A DNA stretch of 64,000 bases, taken from the IMG/VR virus record IMGVR_UViG_3300024324_000009, positions 107,041 to 171,040 of that record. One strand, 5' to 3'. A program made the translations under genes and the position numbers. The first letter of the stretch is position 1; each line of letters begins with the position of its first letter. This DNA is from a virus. Below the pieces are notes generated by a model that worked only from the letters and a program-made list of their open reading frames with translations, made no database searches and was not told where the DNA came from. This document shows, in pieces, positions 33,802 through 42,178 of this stretch.

Positions 33802-34680
33802 TTAGAAGCAGTCGTCATCATCATAATCTTCGTCGTCTTCGTCGTCTTCGTCGTACTCATCAAACGAATCCCAGTAAGCAGGAGAGTACCATCTTGGATC
33901 GCCATTTGCGTTAATATCCTCTTCATCATGGTATTCGTCCTCCTCAAATTCAGCCTTATACAAAGGTTTCGGCAGTTCGCCTTGGTATTCACCAACAACC
34001 TCGTATTTGCAGGTTCTTAGTTTCTCGCAGTTGCAATCACTAGGAACACTTACAACGTCTGCTGGGTTTATCTTAACGATAACGATTCGATCATTGTTAT
34101 CTACGCTGCCATAGTTTGCAACATAGTTCAATGCTCCAGCGTGTAGTCCTTGCGAACAGCCGACACTTCTATTGTCGTCTACTTTTGCTCTCGGCATCTC
34201 ACAAACACTACCTACTTGATTATCAAAGACTCCACGCCATTTATCTTTGAAGTCTTTGTTTACTGCCTTGTATGCCAGAAAACAACCGTCTTCTGTAATT
34301 GGCAGATTCTCATGCTCCAAGAAATCGTAGAGTTCTCTTTGACTCTGCATACTTGGATTTTCCATTGCATTATTTAAAAAGTTTACAAGAGGCTCAAACG
34401 GCAGACCTTTACTCATAAACTCTAGGATTCGCTTGGATACACTTCCATGCACTTCTTCACCTGCATGTAGCACTCTGCCATCCTTAATTACTACCTGACC
34501 AGAAGAGTAGGCTTCAACCGATGCTTCTAGATCAACCAGTATCACCAACTCATCTTCCGTTGCAGTTGGCAGAACTTCTAAAATGTTCTCATAGTTAACG
34601 TGATCTGGAAGAACCTGATAGGCTTTGCCCTTCAGCATTACTGTCAAATTTCCATCAACAAACATAAAAGGTACACTCAT
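33802..34680 (-). CDS. rIIB: rIIB-like protein
   Basis: 292 aa from the ATG at 34680 (AGGAG upstream; ATG at 34686 also possible). FLAYKAVNKDFKDKW, MPRAKVDDNR, CSQGLHAGALNYV and VVSVPSDCNCEKLR are the hallmark segments of T4 rIIB-family proteins. The C-terminus is a run of Asp/Glu encoded by repeated TCGTCGTCT triplets (33829-33853). Acts with rIIA, in T4 for membrane/exclusion phenotypes; lies 20 bp after rIIA. Confidence 0.9.
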   Translation of the reverse strand: MSVPFMFVDGNLTVMLKGKAYQVLPDHVNYENILEVLPTATEDELVILVDLEASVEAYSSGQVVIKDGRVLHAGEEVHGSVSKRILEFMSKGLPFEPLVNFLNNAMENPSMQSQRELYDFLEHENLPITEDGCFLAYKAVNKDFKDKWRGVFDNQVGSVCEMPRAKVDDNRSVGCSQGLHAGALNYVANYGSVDNNDRIVIVKINPADVVSVPSDCNCEKLRTCKYEVVGEYQGELPKPLYKAEFEEDEYHDEEDINANGDPRWYSPAYWDSFDEYDEDDEDDEDYDDDDCF

Positions 34681-34700
34681 AATCATTTACTCCTGTGAAA

Positions 34701-37343
34701 TTAAAGTCCAAAACTATTCTTAATATCGTCCCGATCAACATTCTTAACACTTGAGAGCATTGAACCATATCGGTTGTCATCAGCCATTCGCATGATTGTG
34801 CCGTCTGGTTGTGCATCTTTCATCTCCAAATCTTGATCTCCTATACCCATAGTATACTTGAGCATTGGTGATCTGTCAAGCCCCTGTTTGAATTTCTTAC
34901 GAATATCATGGATACTCGGCAAGGCCTTCAAAATTGACTCACAATCGACTTGTTTTAAAAGATCGTCCATTGACACTATATCTCCAATACCAGCCCTTGT
35001 CAGTTCATTTCCGGCTTCTATAGCCTTGTTTAACCTAGACTTGATAGACGACAAACGCGATGGGTCAACTGGTGGCAGTCCACATTCGACCAGTTTATTC
35101 TCAATAATATCCAATACTTCTTGGTTAGTAAAAGGTTTAGCCAATGTAGACTGATTAAAATTGGATATAGCATATAGAGTGATATATGATTCTAGTGCTT
35201 CTACCAAGTCTTTATCATTAATTTCTTTAGCAAAATCCTTACCATAGATGTTTAACAGATGGGCAGACATTAGTTGTTCTGTCTTGTTGCATTTGCGGTA
35301 TCCATTGGTTCTGCTACCGTCCTCCATAGCTAGTTCAAGTATCGCAGCCTCCCTTATTTTACACCATACCGCAATATCTTTGATTTGCTTGGCATACACT
35401 TTAGTTGCTTTGCCCTTGAACCACTCACTGAACTTGACCAGTTTGTAACCATCTTTTTGCAGCTTTTTAACAGCATTTGTCTTGATAGCAAAGACTGTAT
35501 TTTTAGACAGTAGTTCCTTACCGAACTTCACATCCTCGTTGCCTGCTAGTCTACAGATACGATAGATACTAATCTGATCCATACTTTGGTATCGACTAAT
35601 TGGCACGTAAATAATCTTGCCATCATAAGTGCTAAGTTTATCTATCATGTCTTGGCTGAGTTCACGCAGGTAGCCTGACTCGTTCATGTCTTTCTTGCCA
35701 GTAAGTCCCTCAAGCCCTTCGTGACCACCAGTTTTAGCAACCACAAACATTTCGTTAACAGAAATGCTACCTTTAGCACCACCACTGCTGCTGCCGTTGC
35801 GGATCAAGTCTGCATAGTCACTGACTTTTAGTACTTCGCCACCAAACCATTTAATCAGTTCATCGAAACCGTTTAATGACATTTCATGAGGTCTGACTGT
35901 ATTAATCATGAGGTATGCCTGAGCATTATGAATCTCACAATATTCTAGTGCAATCTTCTTAGCACGTTCTACAGACTTAACATCACAGACGAATAGTTTA
36001 AGACTATTACGCTTGGTTTTGTCGTAGTACGAATCTGCCTTGCCTTCAAGTGTCTCACCATGCAGAGTGTCTGTCTGATAAACTTTTCTCTTGGAACGAT
36101 ATGTAGTCGTTTTCCAATTAAAAACATATAGCTGACTCTGTTTGTTCATCTCAACCTTCAGGTTTTTACCAGATGAGAGTTCGTGAGTTATGCCATCTGC
36201 ATCTGTCCACGCTGCACCAGCAGTGTATCCACCTGCAATATCATTCAGGTTATAGTAAGTTCTGTATGCTTCTACCAGACAGTTGGCTTCCTCCACCTTC
36301 TTAGAAACATTTTCTTTGAGTTGCATGTAGATAGCCTGAGTTTTCTCACGCAGTTTCATGACTGTAGCCTTGGTATACTGCAAACCTTCACGGCTAACGT
36401 CCATCTCAAGATCGCCAATGTTAAATTCAATCTCAAGATACAAACCTTGATTAAGAATGTCTGACACTAGGTTCTTCCAGTTAGCCAAGTCTACCTTGCC
36501 GAACACTTTGTTCCATGCTCGAATAGCATCACTTTCTTGGTCTTTTTCTTTACCGATAACTTGCTCTGCAACTACTGGGTATGCAATATTTCCCATGATA
36601 GCTATGATACCAGCACCGCAGTTGTTATACTGAGAGGGAAAGGTATCGTTTCGATGGTCAAGTCTTCCAACCTTCCAGCCTTCACCTGAGATAACTGTCT
36701 CATTGTTTCTGTATGTGCCGTCATTCAGGTTTTCAGAGACACCACCAACAATCGTAGGCTGATTCTTGAAATAATGAAAGACTCTCTTAGCCTTATCTGA
36801 AAACTCTTCAAAGTCTGACTGACTCACAGCAAAACTAATTTCAATACCATTAGGCTCATTCGTATCCGTAACACCGAACAGGCTCAAGCTAGGTACACCT
36901 GTTTCATCCATAGCAGCGATGTAGGTATAGCACTTACCATTAAAGAAAGAGGCAGTGGTAAAACTCTTGGTATAAGCAAATGGACTCTTAGAACCCAGAC
37001 CAAGACAACCAGTAAAATCATTACTATCATTCTTGTTGCTAGCACCATACGTTGTGTATAGTTCTTCCATGTCCTTCTGACTTAGACCTGTACCATAATC
37101 TCTGATAGTAAAGTTAGGATCGCCAGCATTAGGCAAAGTCACCTTAAATGGTCGCTGGTTTTTTGCTGAGACATGTGCATCGTTTGCATTCGTAGATAGT
37201 TCTCGAATGATTGCCATAATCTTATCAGAGTACAAAGAGTCTGACAAAATCTTGAACATCTTGCTCGTCTGAGCGATAGTGAATCCGTTAGTGCCTTGTA
37301 CTCCTGCACTGTGGTTCTCAACTGTTACATCTGCTAATTTCAT
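34701..37343 (-). CDS. rIIA: rIIA-like GHKL ATPase
   Basis: 880 aa. N-terminal GHKL ATP-binding fold: N-box IRELSTNANDAH (Glu48, Asn52/54, Asp55), G1 DYGTGLS (82-88) and G2 LGLGSKSPF (114-122), as in T4 rIIA. Forms a two-gene operon with rIIB under the promoter at 37387-37414 and has an extended ribosome site ACTTTGGAGGA. In T4 the pair counters lambda Rex exclusion; the function here may be similar anti-defence. Confidence 0.9.
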   Translation of the reverse strand: MKLADVTVENHSAGVQGTNGFTIAQTSKMFKILSDSLYSDKIMAIIRELSTNANDAHVSAKNQRPFKVTLPNAGDPNFTIRDYGTGLSQKDMEELYTTYGASNKNDSNDFTGCLGLGSKSPFAYTKSFTTASFFNGKCYTYIAAMDETGVPSLSLFGVTDTNEPNGIEISFAVSQSDFEEFSDKAKRVFHYFKNQPTIVGGVSENLNDGTYRNNETVISGEGWKVGRLDHRNDTFPSQYNNCGAGIIAIMGNIAYPVVAEQVIGKEKDQESDAIRAWNKVFGKVDLANWKNLVSDILNQGLYLEIEFNIGDLEMDVSREGLQYTKATVMKLREKTQAIYMQLKENVSKKVEEANCLVEAYRTYYNLNDIAGGYTAGAAWTDADGITHELSSGKNLKVEMNKQSQLYVFNWKTTTYRSKRKVYQTDTLHGETLEGKADSYYDKTKRNSLKLFVCDVKSVERAKKIALEYCEIHNAQAYLMINTVRPHEMSLNGFDELIKWFGGEVLKVSDYADLIRNGSSSGGAKGSISVNEMFVVAKTGGHEGLEGLTGKKDMNESGYLRELSQDMIDKLSTYDGKIIYVPISRYQSMDQISIYRICRLAGNEDVKFGKELLSKNTVFAIKTNAVKKLQKDGYKLVKFSEWFKGKATKVYAKQIKDIAVWCKIREAAILELAMEDGSRTNGYRKCNKTEQLMSAHLLNIYGKDFAKEINDKDLVEALESYITLYAISNFNQSTLAKPFTNQEVLDIIENKLVECGLPPVDPSRLSSIKSRLNKAIEAGNELTRAGIGDIVSMDDLLKQVDCESILKALPSIHDIRKKFKQGLDRSPMLKYTMGIGDQDLEMKDAQPDGTIMRMADDNRYGSMLSSVKNVDRDDIKNSFGL

Positions 37344-37386
37344 AATCGTCCTCCAAAGTTTGTGAAATCTGTCCTGTGATGCTCTG

Positions 37387-37414
37387 ATTATACATCGTCA
37401 TTTTGAGATGTCAA
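37387..37414 (-). promoter_or_regulatory. rIIA promoter TTGACA-16-TATAAT
   Basis: Perfect consensus hexamers TTGACA (37414-37409) and TATAAT (37392-37387), 16-bp spacer, with a 44-bp leader containing ACTTTGGAGGA. Confidence 0.85.
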
Positions 37415-37422
37415 GCATTAAT

Positions 37423-37509
37423 TTATTCAGGCCATATAGAATCGCAGCATGGCAGAAAAGGATATTCTAATTCTTCGTCAGGTAAGTCAAACCAGTCTTC
37501 ATCATCCAT
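37423..37509 (-). CDS. tiny acidic peptide, 28 aa
   Basis: ATG at 37509 with AGGATAT upstream, two bases after the previous stop. Very acidic, with a CC pair near the end. It ends before the rIIA promoter. Plausible but unproven gene. Confidence 0.4.
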   Translation of the reverse strand: MDDEDWFDLPDEELEYPFLPCCDSIWPE

Positions 37510-37511
37510 AG

Positions 37512-37766
37512 TTATATCCTGTAGATGTTATCTCTCATGTTTCTTACACAGTCTTCCTCATCGTCATTTTCTAAACGATCCATTATAGTCTCTGATTGGG
37601 CGTTAGTTATCTCTCGACCATCTGTAATTACTTCAGTAAGATAGCGTGTAGATATTTCATCTACATTGCCTGCTCTCAAGATATCGTAAGCATCGTTTAA
37701 TTGTTTTGATTCTATCATATATTTGTGACGGTATGTAGAAACTGTGTTGATTTCATAAAGTGGCAT
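37512..37766 (-). CDS. small hypothetical protein, 84 aa
   Basis: Begins MPLYEINTVSTYRHKYMIE, a beta-rich N-terminus like small phage DpnD/PcfM-type accessory proteins, followed by an acidic helix. Overlaps the upstream stop by 1 bp. Confidence 0.55.
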   Translation of the reverse strand: MPLYEINTVSTYRHKYMIESKQLNDAYDILRAGNVDEISTRYLTEVITDGREITNAQSETIMDRLENDDEEDCVRNMRDNIYRI

Positions 37767-38008
37767 TAGTATACACCTCCATCTTCATCTTCGTCGTCTT
37801 CTAAACTTGTTTCCCAAGAGTTACTTCCCCAAATATCATTATCTTCTTCTTTTGCCCTATTGTCCTGCAATGATTCTTCGATCATATCAGCGGCATCTAG
37901 AACAACTTCAAATTCACTAATTTTATCAATTAGTATATTTAATTTTTCATGAACATCTTTTAGTTCTTGTTTGATATGTTTAATATCTTCATGTAATTCT
38001 TGGCTCAT
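37766..38008 (-). CDS. coiled-coil protein, 80 aa
   Basis: Residues 5-50 form a heptad-type coiled coil (IKHIKQELKDVHEKLNILID), followed by an acidic tail. Oligomerising accessory protein of unknown role. Confidence 0.5.
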   Translation of the reverse strand: MSQELHEDIKHIKQELKDVHEKLNILIDKISEFEVVLDAADMIEESLQDNRAKEEDNDIWGSNSWETSLEDDEDEDGGVY

Positions 38009-38059
38009 ACACTACCTCTTAGAAAAATATAATATAAATCTAGTACACCTTAAATTAGC

Positions 38060-38353
38060 CTAATAACCTTTTATATCACCGTTTTCTATAATCTTCTCAT
38101 CTTCGTATGGTACTGCAATTCTGCGGTAATACTCTTGTTTAATGTTCTCTAATACTCCGGTTATAACTGCAATCTTTTTATAAGATACTGTACCCATACA
38201 ACCTGCAATAATCCTGCTAAAAGAGTAATTAATCTCCCCTGCGATCTGTAGCAACTCTTCAGGTGATAGTTCATTACCATGGGTAAGTTCCTCTATAAGT
38301 GCATCTACAGGCTTGTCCAGCATTCCTCTGGCGTTTTCATTTATATACGGCAT
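38060..38353 (-). CDS. hypothetical protein, 97 aa
   Basis: Helical, no membrane segment, no family recognised. Overlaps the kinase-fold gene by 17 bp. Confidence 0.5.
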   Translation of the reverse strand: MPYINENARGMLDKPVDALIEELTHGNELSPEELLQIAGEINYSFSRIIAGCMGTVSYKKIAVITGVLENIKQEYYRRIAVPYEDEKIIENGDIKGY

Positions 38354-38840
38354 GATATACCTCCCAATCTCGATAAAAACTTTCGTTACCAGTGTCGATA
38401 CAACAAAGCATCGCTACTTCATTCTCCAACACTCCTCTATAAATATAACCGATATTTTGAAAATGGCAATCCCAAAAATCCAAATCTGTGTGATATTTTA
38501 TTTTATGACACAGTTTCTCAATCCAGACGTTATCAATATCTTCGGTTAATAGTTCTGCTTTTTCTGTGAGATAGCCTAATTCAGTTGTTGTTACTTTAGG
38601 ATCATAATACCTAAGTAATTCTGGCTCATAAAAATAAGGTATTTTGCACAGCCCTCCGTAAACTCTTGGGGCTAGATTGTGTTTAGATAATTCAACCTGA
38701 TTGTTATATGCTTCCTTGGCTTTTAACTCATGGTTAAAACTCTTAAACAATAAAGAAGGATGATCCTTCACAGGCAAAACATCACAGTTCGCCCCTGAAA
38801 AACCATCCTCTAATTCAATTAAATAATCGTTATTAATCAA
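38337..38840 (-). CDS. small protein-kinase-fold protein
   Basis: 167 aa. Kinase landmarks appear in order: Lys33 in LLFKSF, hinge ELGYLTEKAE, catalytic-loop D124-x4-N129 in FWDCHFQNIGY, and metal Asp149 in CCIDTGN. It is far shorter than a normal kinase (about 250 aa), as in reduced phage and viral kinase-like proteins. Might phosphorylate a protein or small molecule, or be a pseudo-kinase. Overlaps the DUF1559 start by 8 bp. Confidence 0.6.
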   Translation of the reverse strand: MINNDYLIELEDGFSGANCDVLPVKDHPSLLFKSFNHELKAKEAYNNQVELSKHNLAPRVYGGLCKIPYFYEPELLRYYDPKVTTTELGYLTEKAELLTEDIDNVWIEKLCHKIKYHTDLDFWDCHFQNIGYIYRGVLENEVAMLCCIDTGNESFYRDWEVYHAVYK

Positions 38841-39819
38841 TACTTCCTACTTCCCCACCTGCTCTAGTAATTACGCCAGCAAAAACTCTCAGGTCTACGT
38901 TGTTATTAATAGTCCTAGTTGATCCATCAGCATAACATGCGTTCATAACTCCGGGGTGCATACTGAATGCCTCACCATCGTTAATTACGTTAAATGGTAC
39001 GTTGCCGGGACAGTTTTTACACTTGTCACCATTAGCATCAACTCCATGTAGTTTAAAAGGCCCAAGGCTGTCAGCCCAACCAAGACACTGGTTTGTGTCA
39101 CCTGTTGGAGTGCCACCTCTGTTTACACTAGCCTTATAAACATCAGGCCTACTTGAGCATTCAGCAATCATAAGAGTATTAGAAAAACCATCTCTAATTT
39201 GCTGCTCTTTAGTTACCTGATCTTTTACCAAGCACCCTTCTGTAATCGGGCCTTTTGCTGCATAAGGATCGCTACCAGCAGGAAAGATTTTATCCTTAAC
39301 ACCAGTAAACGTCTCATAATCTGTATGACCAAGACTGCTTGGACTTAGACTTGGTGCAGCACTATCTTCATCTCTGGTTGGCCCATCAATATCTGCATAC
39401 CCATCACCAGCAGGCAAAGCAGATGGACACAGAAATGTATTTACAGTTGTATTTACAGCCTGTGTATTCTCCCACCAATTTTTATTAAAATCATAAAGGT
39501 CTGCAACATTGCGTTGCTCTAAATTAGCAAGAGCAAATGCTCTCCAACTATGTTCTGTTCGTGATGGATTGCCAAGTGCAGATGGAGTCTCACTTAAATC
39601 TTTCGCCTCGATAGTCCATGCAGCAGCAGGAAAATACCTTCTTTGATCCATAGTTGTGTGCATAGCCAAACCTTGTTGTTTTAAATTGTTAGTGCAAGAA
39701 ACTCGTCTTGCTGCTTCTCTAGCCTGTTGTACAGCGGGAAGCAAAAGCCCCACTAATACTCCAATAATTGCGATTACCACTAATAATTCGATGAGTGTAA
39801 AGCCTTTACGTTGGTGCAT
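38833..39819 (-). CDS. DUF1559 prepilin-like protein (planctomycete type)
   Basis: 328 aa. N-terminal class III signal KGFTLIELLVVIAIIGVL with the type IV prepilin Phe and Glu5, then LLPAVQQAREAARR, and the C-terminal H-x9-DG motif (HPGVMNACYADG). This architecture is multicopy and almost restricted to Planctomycetes and relatives. It would be processed by the host prepilin peptidase and assembled or exported. Has its own promoter and leader hairpin. Confidence 0.9.
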   Translation of the reverse strand: MHQRKGFTLIELLVVIAIIGVLVGLLLPAVQQAREAARRVSCTNNLKQQGLAMHTTMDQRRYFPAAAWTIEAKDLSETPSALGNPSRTEHSWRAFALANLEQRNVADLYDFNKNWWENTQAVNTTVNTFLCPSALPAGDGYADIDGPTRDEDSAAPSLSPSSLGHTDYETFTGVKDKIFPAGSDPYAAKGPITEGCLVKDQVTKEQQIRDGFSNTLMIAECSSRPDVYKASVNRGGTPTGDTNQCLGWADSLGPFKLHGVDANGDKCKNCPGNVPFNVINDGEAFSMHPGVMNACYADGSTRTINNNVDLRVFAGVITRAGGEVGSID

Positions 39820-39857
39820 ATTTCTTCCTTTATATTGAAGTAAAATTAGGTTAGATA

Positions 39858-39874
39858 GGACGAAGAGTTCGTCC
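39858..39874 (-). promoter_or_regulatory. leader hairpin of DUF1559 gene
   Basis: GGACGAA-CTC-TTCGTCC, a perfect 7-bp stem about 40 bases before the start codon and just after the promoter. No T-run follows, so it is more likely an mRNA-stabilising or protein-binding element than a terminator. Confidence 0.5.
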
Positions 39875-39884
39875 TTAAAACCTT

Positions 39885-39912
39885 ATAATACCCATTCGGC
39901 AAAAAATAACAA
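39885..39912 (-). promoter_or_regulatory. promoter TTGTTA-16-TATTAT
   Basis: TTGTTA (39912-39907) and TATTAT (39890-39885), 16-bp spacer, for the DUF1559 gene. The flank 39820-39940 contains no gene. Confidence 0.5.
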
Positions 39913-39940
39913 CCATATAAGGTGTTAGGATTGTGTTAAT

Positions 39941-40261
39941 TTATCTGGAATAAATATCTATACTAGAACCCGTTAATTCACGCAGAAATTGACATGCGTC
40001 ATTAACATTATAAAAGTCTGCTATTACTCTATGTCCCTGAGTGTGACCTCCTCCATATATTGCAAAGACCCTATAAAACGGATCATCTAAAGCCTCATAA
40101 AGCAGATCAATATATTCGTCGCCATCTTCTACTGGCTCGATAAATGTGCCACCATCTGGATCGGCTAACTCCAAACAAGTTTGCAACCTGAAGCCTGCGT
40201 AAGCAGACTTCGGATTAGTATTGACAACATAGCAGTTACACAATGGATTCGATGATGTCAT
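39941..40261 (-). CDS. hypothetical protein, 106 aa
   Basis: Acidic, beta/alpha. The end (RVIADFYNVNDACQFLREL) resembles the short strand-helix unit repeated in small proteins at 60-61 kb. Function unknown. Overlaps the upstream gene by 26 bp. Confidence 0.5.
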   Translation of the reverse strand: MTSSNPLCNCYVVNTNPKSAYAGFRLQTCLELADPDGGTFIEPVEDGDEYIDLLYEALDDPFYRVFAIYGGGHTQGHRVIADFYNVNDACQFLRELTGSSIDIYSR

Positions 40262-40424
40262 CTTGTCCTTCCTTTTCTAGTTCTTCCTTATACTTCCTTA
40301 TTGCTCTTGCCCTACTTTCTTGCAAGAATTTATGATAACCAAGAAAAACTTGTGAAGTAATTATCCCAAATCCTGCAATCAAAGACACAACAAGACCGCA
40401 TACGAATAACGCAAGCTGATCCAT
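40236..40424 (-). CDS. single-pass membrane protein, 62 aa
   Basis: ATG at 40424 with AGAGG upstream. One transmembrane helix (LALFVCGLVVSLIAGFGII) followed by a charged coiled coil. Function unknown. Confidence 0.55.
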   Translation of the reverse strand: MDQLALFVCGLVVSLIAGFGIITSQVFLGYHKFLQESRARAIRKYKEELEKEGQDDIIESIV

Positions 40425-40438
40425 AATCTGACCTCTTT

Positions 40439-40603
40439 TCACTTACTGCTAAAGTAGTGTCCTAGTGAAAGAATGCTTGGAACCCAAAGCCCTACAAAGA
40501 TACCCTGTTGTTGGGCCACACTTTGATCGCCAAGGAACCAAATAGATACACTCAAAACAAAACTCGCAAACGCTGCTGCTAGAAAATAAACACTGTTCTT
40601 CAT
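40439..40603 (-). CDS. two-helix membrane protein, 54 aa
   Basis: ATG at 40603. Two hydrophobic segments (VYFLAAAFASFVLSVSIWFL and IFVGLWVPSILSL) around a short polar turn, the layout of small holins or phage membrane peptides. Confidence 0.5.
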   Translation of the reverse strand: MKNSVYFLAAAFASFVLSVSIWFLGDQSVAQQQGIFVGLWVPSILSLGHYFSSK

Positions 40604-40634
40604 ATCATCAATCCTCTTTTCTTAAAGTTAAAAA

Positions 40635-40886
40635 CTATTTACCGTACTGTAACTTTAGTTGAGTTACCATCTTCACTAGATTGTCGGTATTGTCCTCTTC
40701 AGATTTCTGCTTACGCTGCATAACGGGTAGTGAAACATTTTTTAGCTTTAGTGTCTTGTTAATCCTTAAGTATCTTGCAGCAGAGGTTTCTTCCGTTTGT
40801 CCTGTTTTTTCTGCAATCTCAGCATAGGTCGTGCTGGTAAACACGGCTTTTAAAAATGCTTCGTCGCTACAATGCTTACGCTTCAT
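40635..40886 (-). CDS. helix-turn-helix DNA-binding protein
   Basis: 83 aa from the ATG at 40886; the start at 40913 would lie at the predicted transcription start. TYAEIAEKTGQTEETSAARYL looks like a helix-turn-helix, then a basic tail. Likely a small transcription regulator of early genes. Confidence 0.55.
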   Translation of the reverse strand: MKRKHCSDEAFLKAVFTSTTYAEIAEKTGQTEETSAARYLRINKTLKLKNVSLPVMQRKQKSEEDNTDNLVKMVTQLKLQYGK

Positions 40887-40920
40887 AATTAGTCCTCCAA
40901 AAAATAAATCCAACTACTTA

Positions 40921-40948
40921 ATTATAACACAGGGTTTTTGTTTGTCAA
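40921..40948 (-). promoter_or_regulatory. promoter TTGACA-16-TATAAT
   Basis: Perfect hexamers (40948-40943 and 40926-40921) with 16-bp spacing; TTTTTTGGAGGA ribosome site follows. Confidence 0.85.
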
Positions 40949-40951
40949 GTG

Positions 40952-41143
40952 CTATTCTGGTTTAACCGGCAAAAATATAGCTAGGGCTAAATAAATCCAG
41001 AAAGTAATACTTAAACTAAAAAAGAAACCTGCAACCATTCCTATTCTAAGGATTGAAGTATCTATGCCTGTAAAGTCTGAAAGACCAGAACATACTCCAA
41101 ATATCATTCCTTCTTTTTTATTCTTGAATAATTGTTGTGCCAT
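40952..41143 (-). CDS. PspC-domain membrane protein
   Basis: 63 aa from the ATG at 41143. KEGMIFGVCSGLSDFTGIDTS then two hydrophobic segments: the canonical PspC domain (phage-shock protein C). In bacteria PspC senses envelope stress. A phage copy may damp the host's phage-shock response or stabilise the membrane (inference). Confidence 0.8.
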   Translation of the reverse strand: MAQQLFKNKKEGMIFGVCSGLSDFTGIDTSILRIGMVAGFFFSLSITFWIYLALAIFLPVKPE

Positions 41144-41231
41144 TATAAATCTCCGGTATTGTATTAGGATTATAACCAGCAATTAACATGGTCATATAAA
41201 CTCCATACACCGGGAAAAGTTCGTCTAACAT
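41118..41231 (-). CDS. small peptide, 37 aa, coupled to PspC
   Basis: ATG at 41231 has a perfect AAGGAG ribosome site; the frame ends 26 bp inside the PspC gene, so translation is probably coupled. Sequence begins MLDELFPVYGVYMTMLIAGY. Confidence 0.5.
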   Translation of the reverse strand: MLDELFPVYGVYMTMLIAGYNPNTIPEIYNGTTIIQE

Positions 41232-41233
41232 AT

Positions 41234-41338
41234 TTACTCCTTTGTTTTATTTACTCTCCACACGATCAACGCTCCTACTGACAATTCTACGGTCATTGCC
41301 ATGCTCCAGCCTATTAAAACTACATATAACTCTTGCAT
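41234..41338 (-). CDS. single-pass membrane peptide, 34 aa
   Basis: ATG at 41338 with AAGAGGG upstream; hydrophobic segments LYVVLIGWSMAM and LSVGALIVW. First cistron after the promoter at 41377-41404; its stop is 2 bp before the next start. Confidence 0.5.
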   Translation of the reverse strand: MQELYVVLIGWSMAMTVELSVGALIVWRVNKTKE

Positions 41339-41376
41339 GTTGCCCTCTTTGTGTAATAAAAGTAATCCATACCATC

Positions 41377-41404
41377 ATTATACTTAAGATACACCTTCTG
41401 TCAA
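41377..41404 (-). promoter_or_regulatory. promoter TTGACA-16-TATAAT
   Basis: Perfect hexamers (41404-41399 and 41382-41377), 16-bp spacer, for the tiny-peptide/PspC operon. It abuts the stop of the upstream glycan gene. Confidence 0.8.
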
Positions 41405-42178
41405 CTACAATGGCTCAAGATTTTCTCCATCTCTGTAGCTATCTCTTTCGATACGGTCATTATAAGGATTGTCTATAAATTTTGTTAGCGTAGGTTGATG
41501 CACACTATAAAAATGTTGCTTTCTCATAAACTTAAAATAATCTAGTTCTCCCATATGTGAGTTTCCTTTTGCATAAAGATCAGAAAGAAGCCACATTTCT
41601 ACTGTATCATCTATTGCTTCGTTTGGTTTATGTAGCATCTTAATATACTTACTATTAGCCCACCATACATTGCCACAATAATGTAATGGATGTCCACCAG
41701 TATGTTTAATAAAACAAGATGCAGTATGATGAGTATTTAAAGCATCTACACAGTCTTTCCATCTATACATTGTCCAGTATTCTAGGTACTCATTCCATAG
41801 GTCTACTTTGTCACACATTTCTGGTGGAGATATTGTTTTTCTCATAACTCCTTTACTATGATCATAAAATATTTGATGGTTATCTTCCAGACCATTGCAA
41901 AAATCCCACAACCATGTAGCTGTTTCAGTTTCCTGTCTAGCGTATTCCTTGCTGTATCTTATTTCTATCTTAGGATCATTCTCATATTCTGGAATTTCAA
42001 CTGTCATAAACTCTCTATCACAGTTTATTAAAAGATGTATCTTTTCTAGTTCATCATATAATCCAGATTTTTTGCATCTGCCAAATGACTCGTTTAATCT
42101 TTCTTTCCATAAAGGAGTTGATCCTTTTTTTGGATTGCGATTATATACAGTGCAGTGATAAAACATAAATTTACTCAT
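41405..42178 (-). CDS. glycosyltransferase-like protein (RgpF-related)
   Basis: 257 aa from the ATG at 42178, which has GGAGG upstream. YDHSKGVMRK, EYWTMYRWKDCVDAL and LHYCGNVWWANSKYI are segments typical of short glycosyltransferases related to the rhamnan-synthesis family. Overlaps FkbM by 8 bp. Confidence 0.65.
   Translation of the reverse strand: MSKFMFYHCTVYNRNPKKGSTPLWKERLNESFGRCKKSGLYDELEKIHLLINCDREFMTVEIPEYENDPKIEIRYSKEYARQETETATWLWDFCNGLEDNHQIFYDHSKGVMRKTISPPEMCDKVDLWNEYLEYWTMYRWKDCVDALNTHHTASCFIKHTGGHPLHYCGNVWWANSKYIKMLHKPNEAIDDTVEMWLLSDLYAKGNSHMGELDYFKFMRKQHFYSVHQPTLTKFIDNPYNDRIERDSYRDGENLEPL

Noticed and set aside
33829-33853. Microsatellite of TCGTCGTCT triplets as a regulatory repeat
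   Set aside because: It codes for the in-frame Asp/Glu tail of rIIB, so it is explained by protein sequence.
37403-37588. 61-codon plus frame near the rIIA promoter
   Set aside because: It runs through the rIIA promoter region and the 28-aa and 84-aa minus genes; no start signal.
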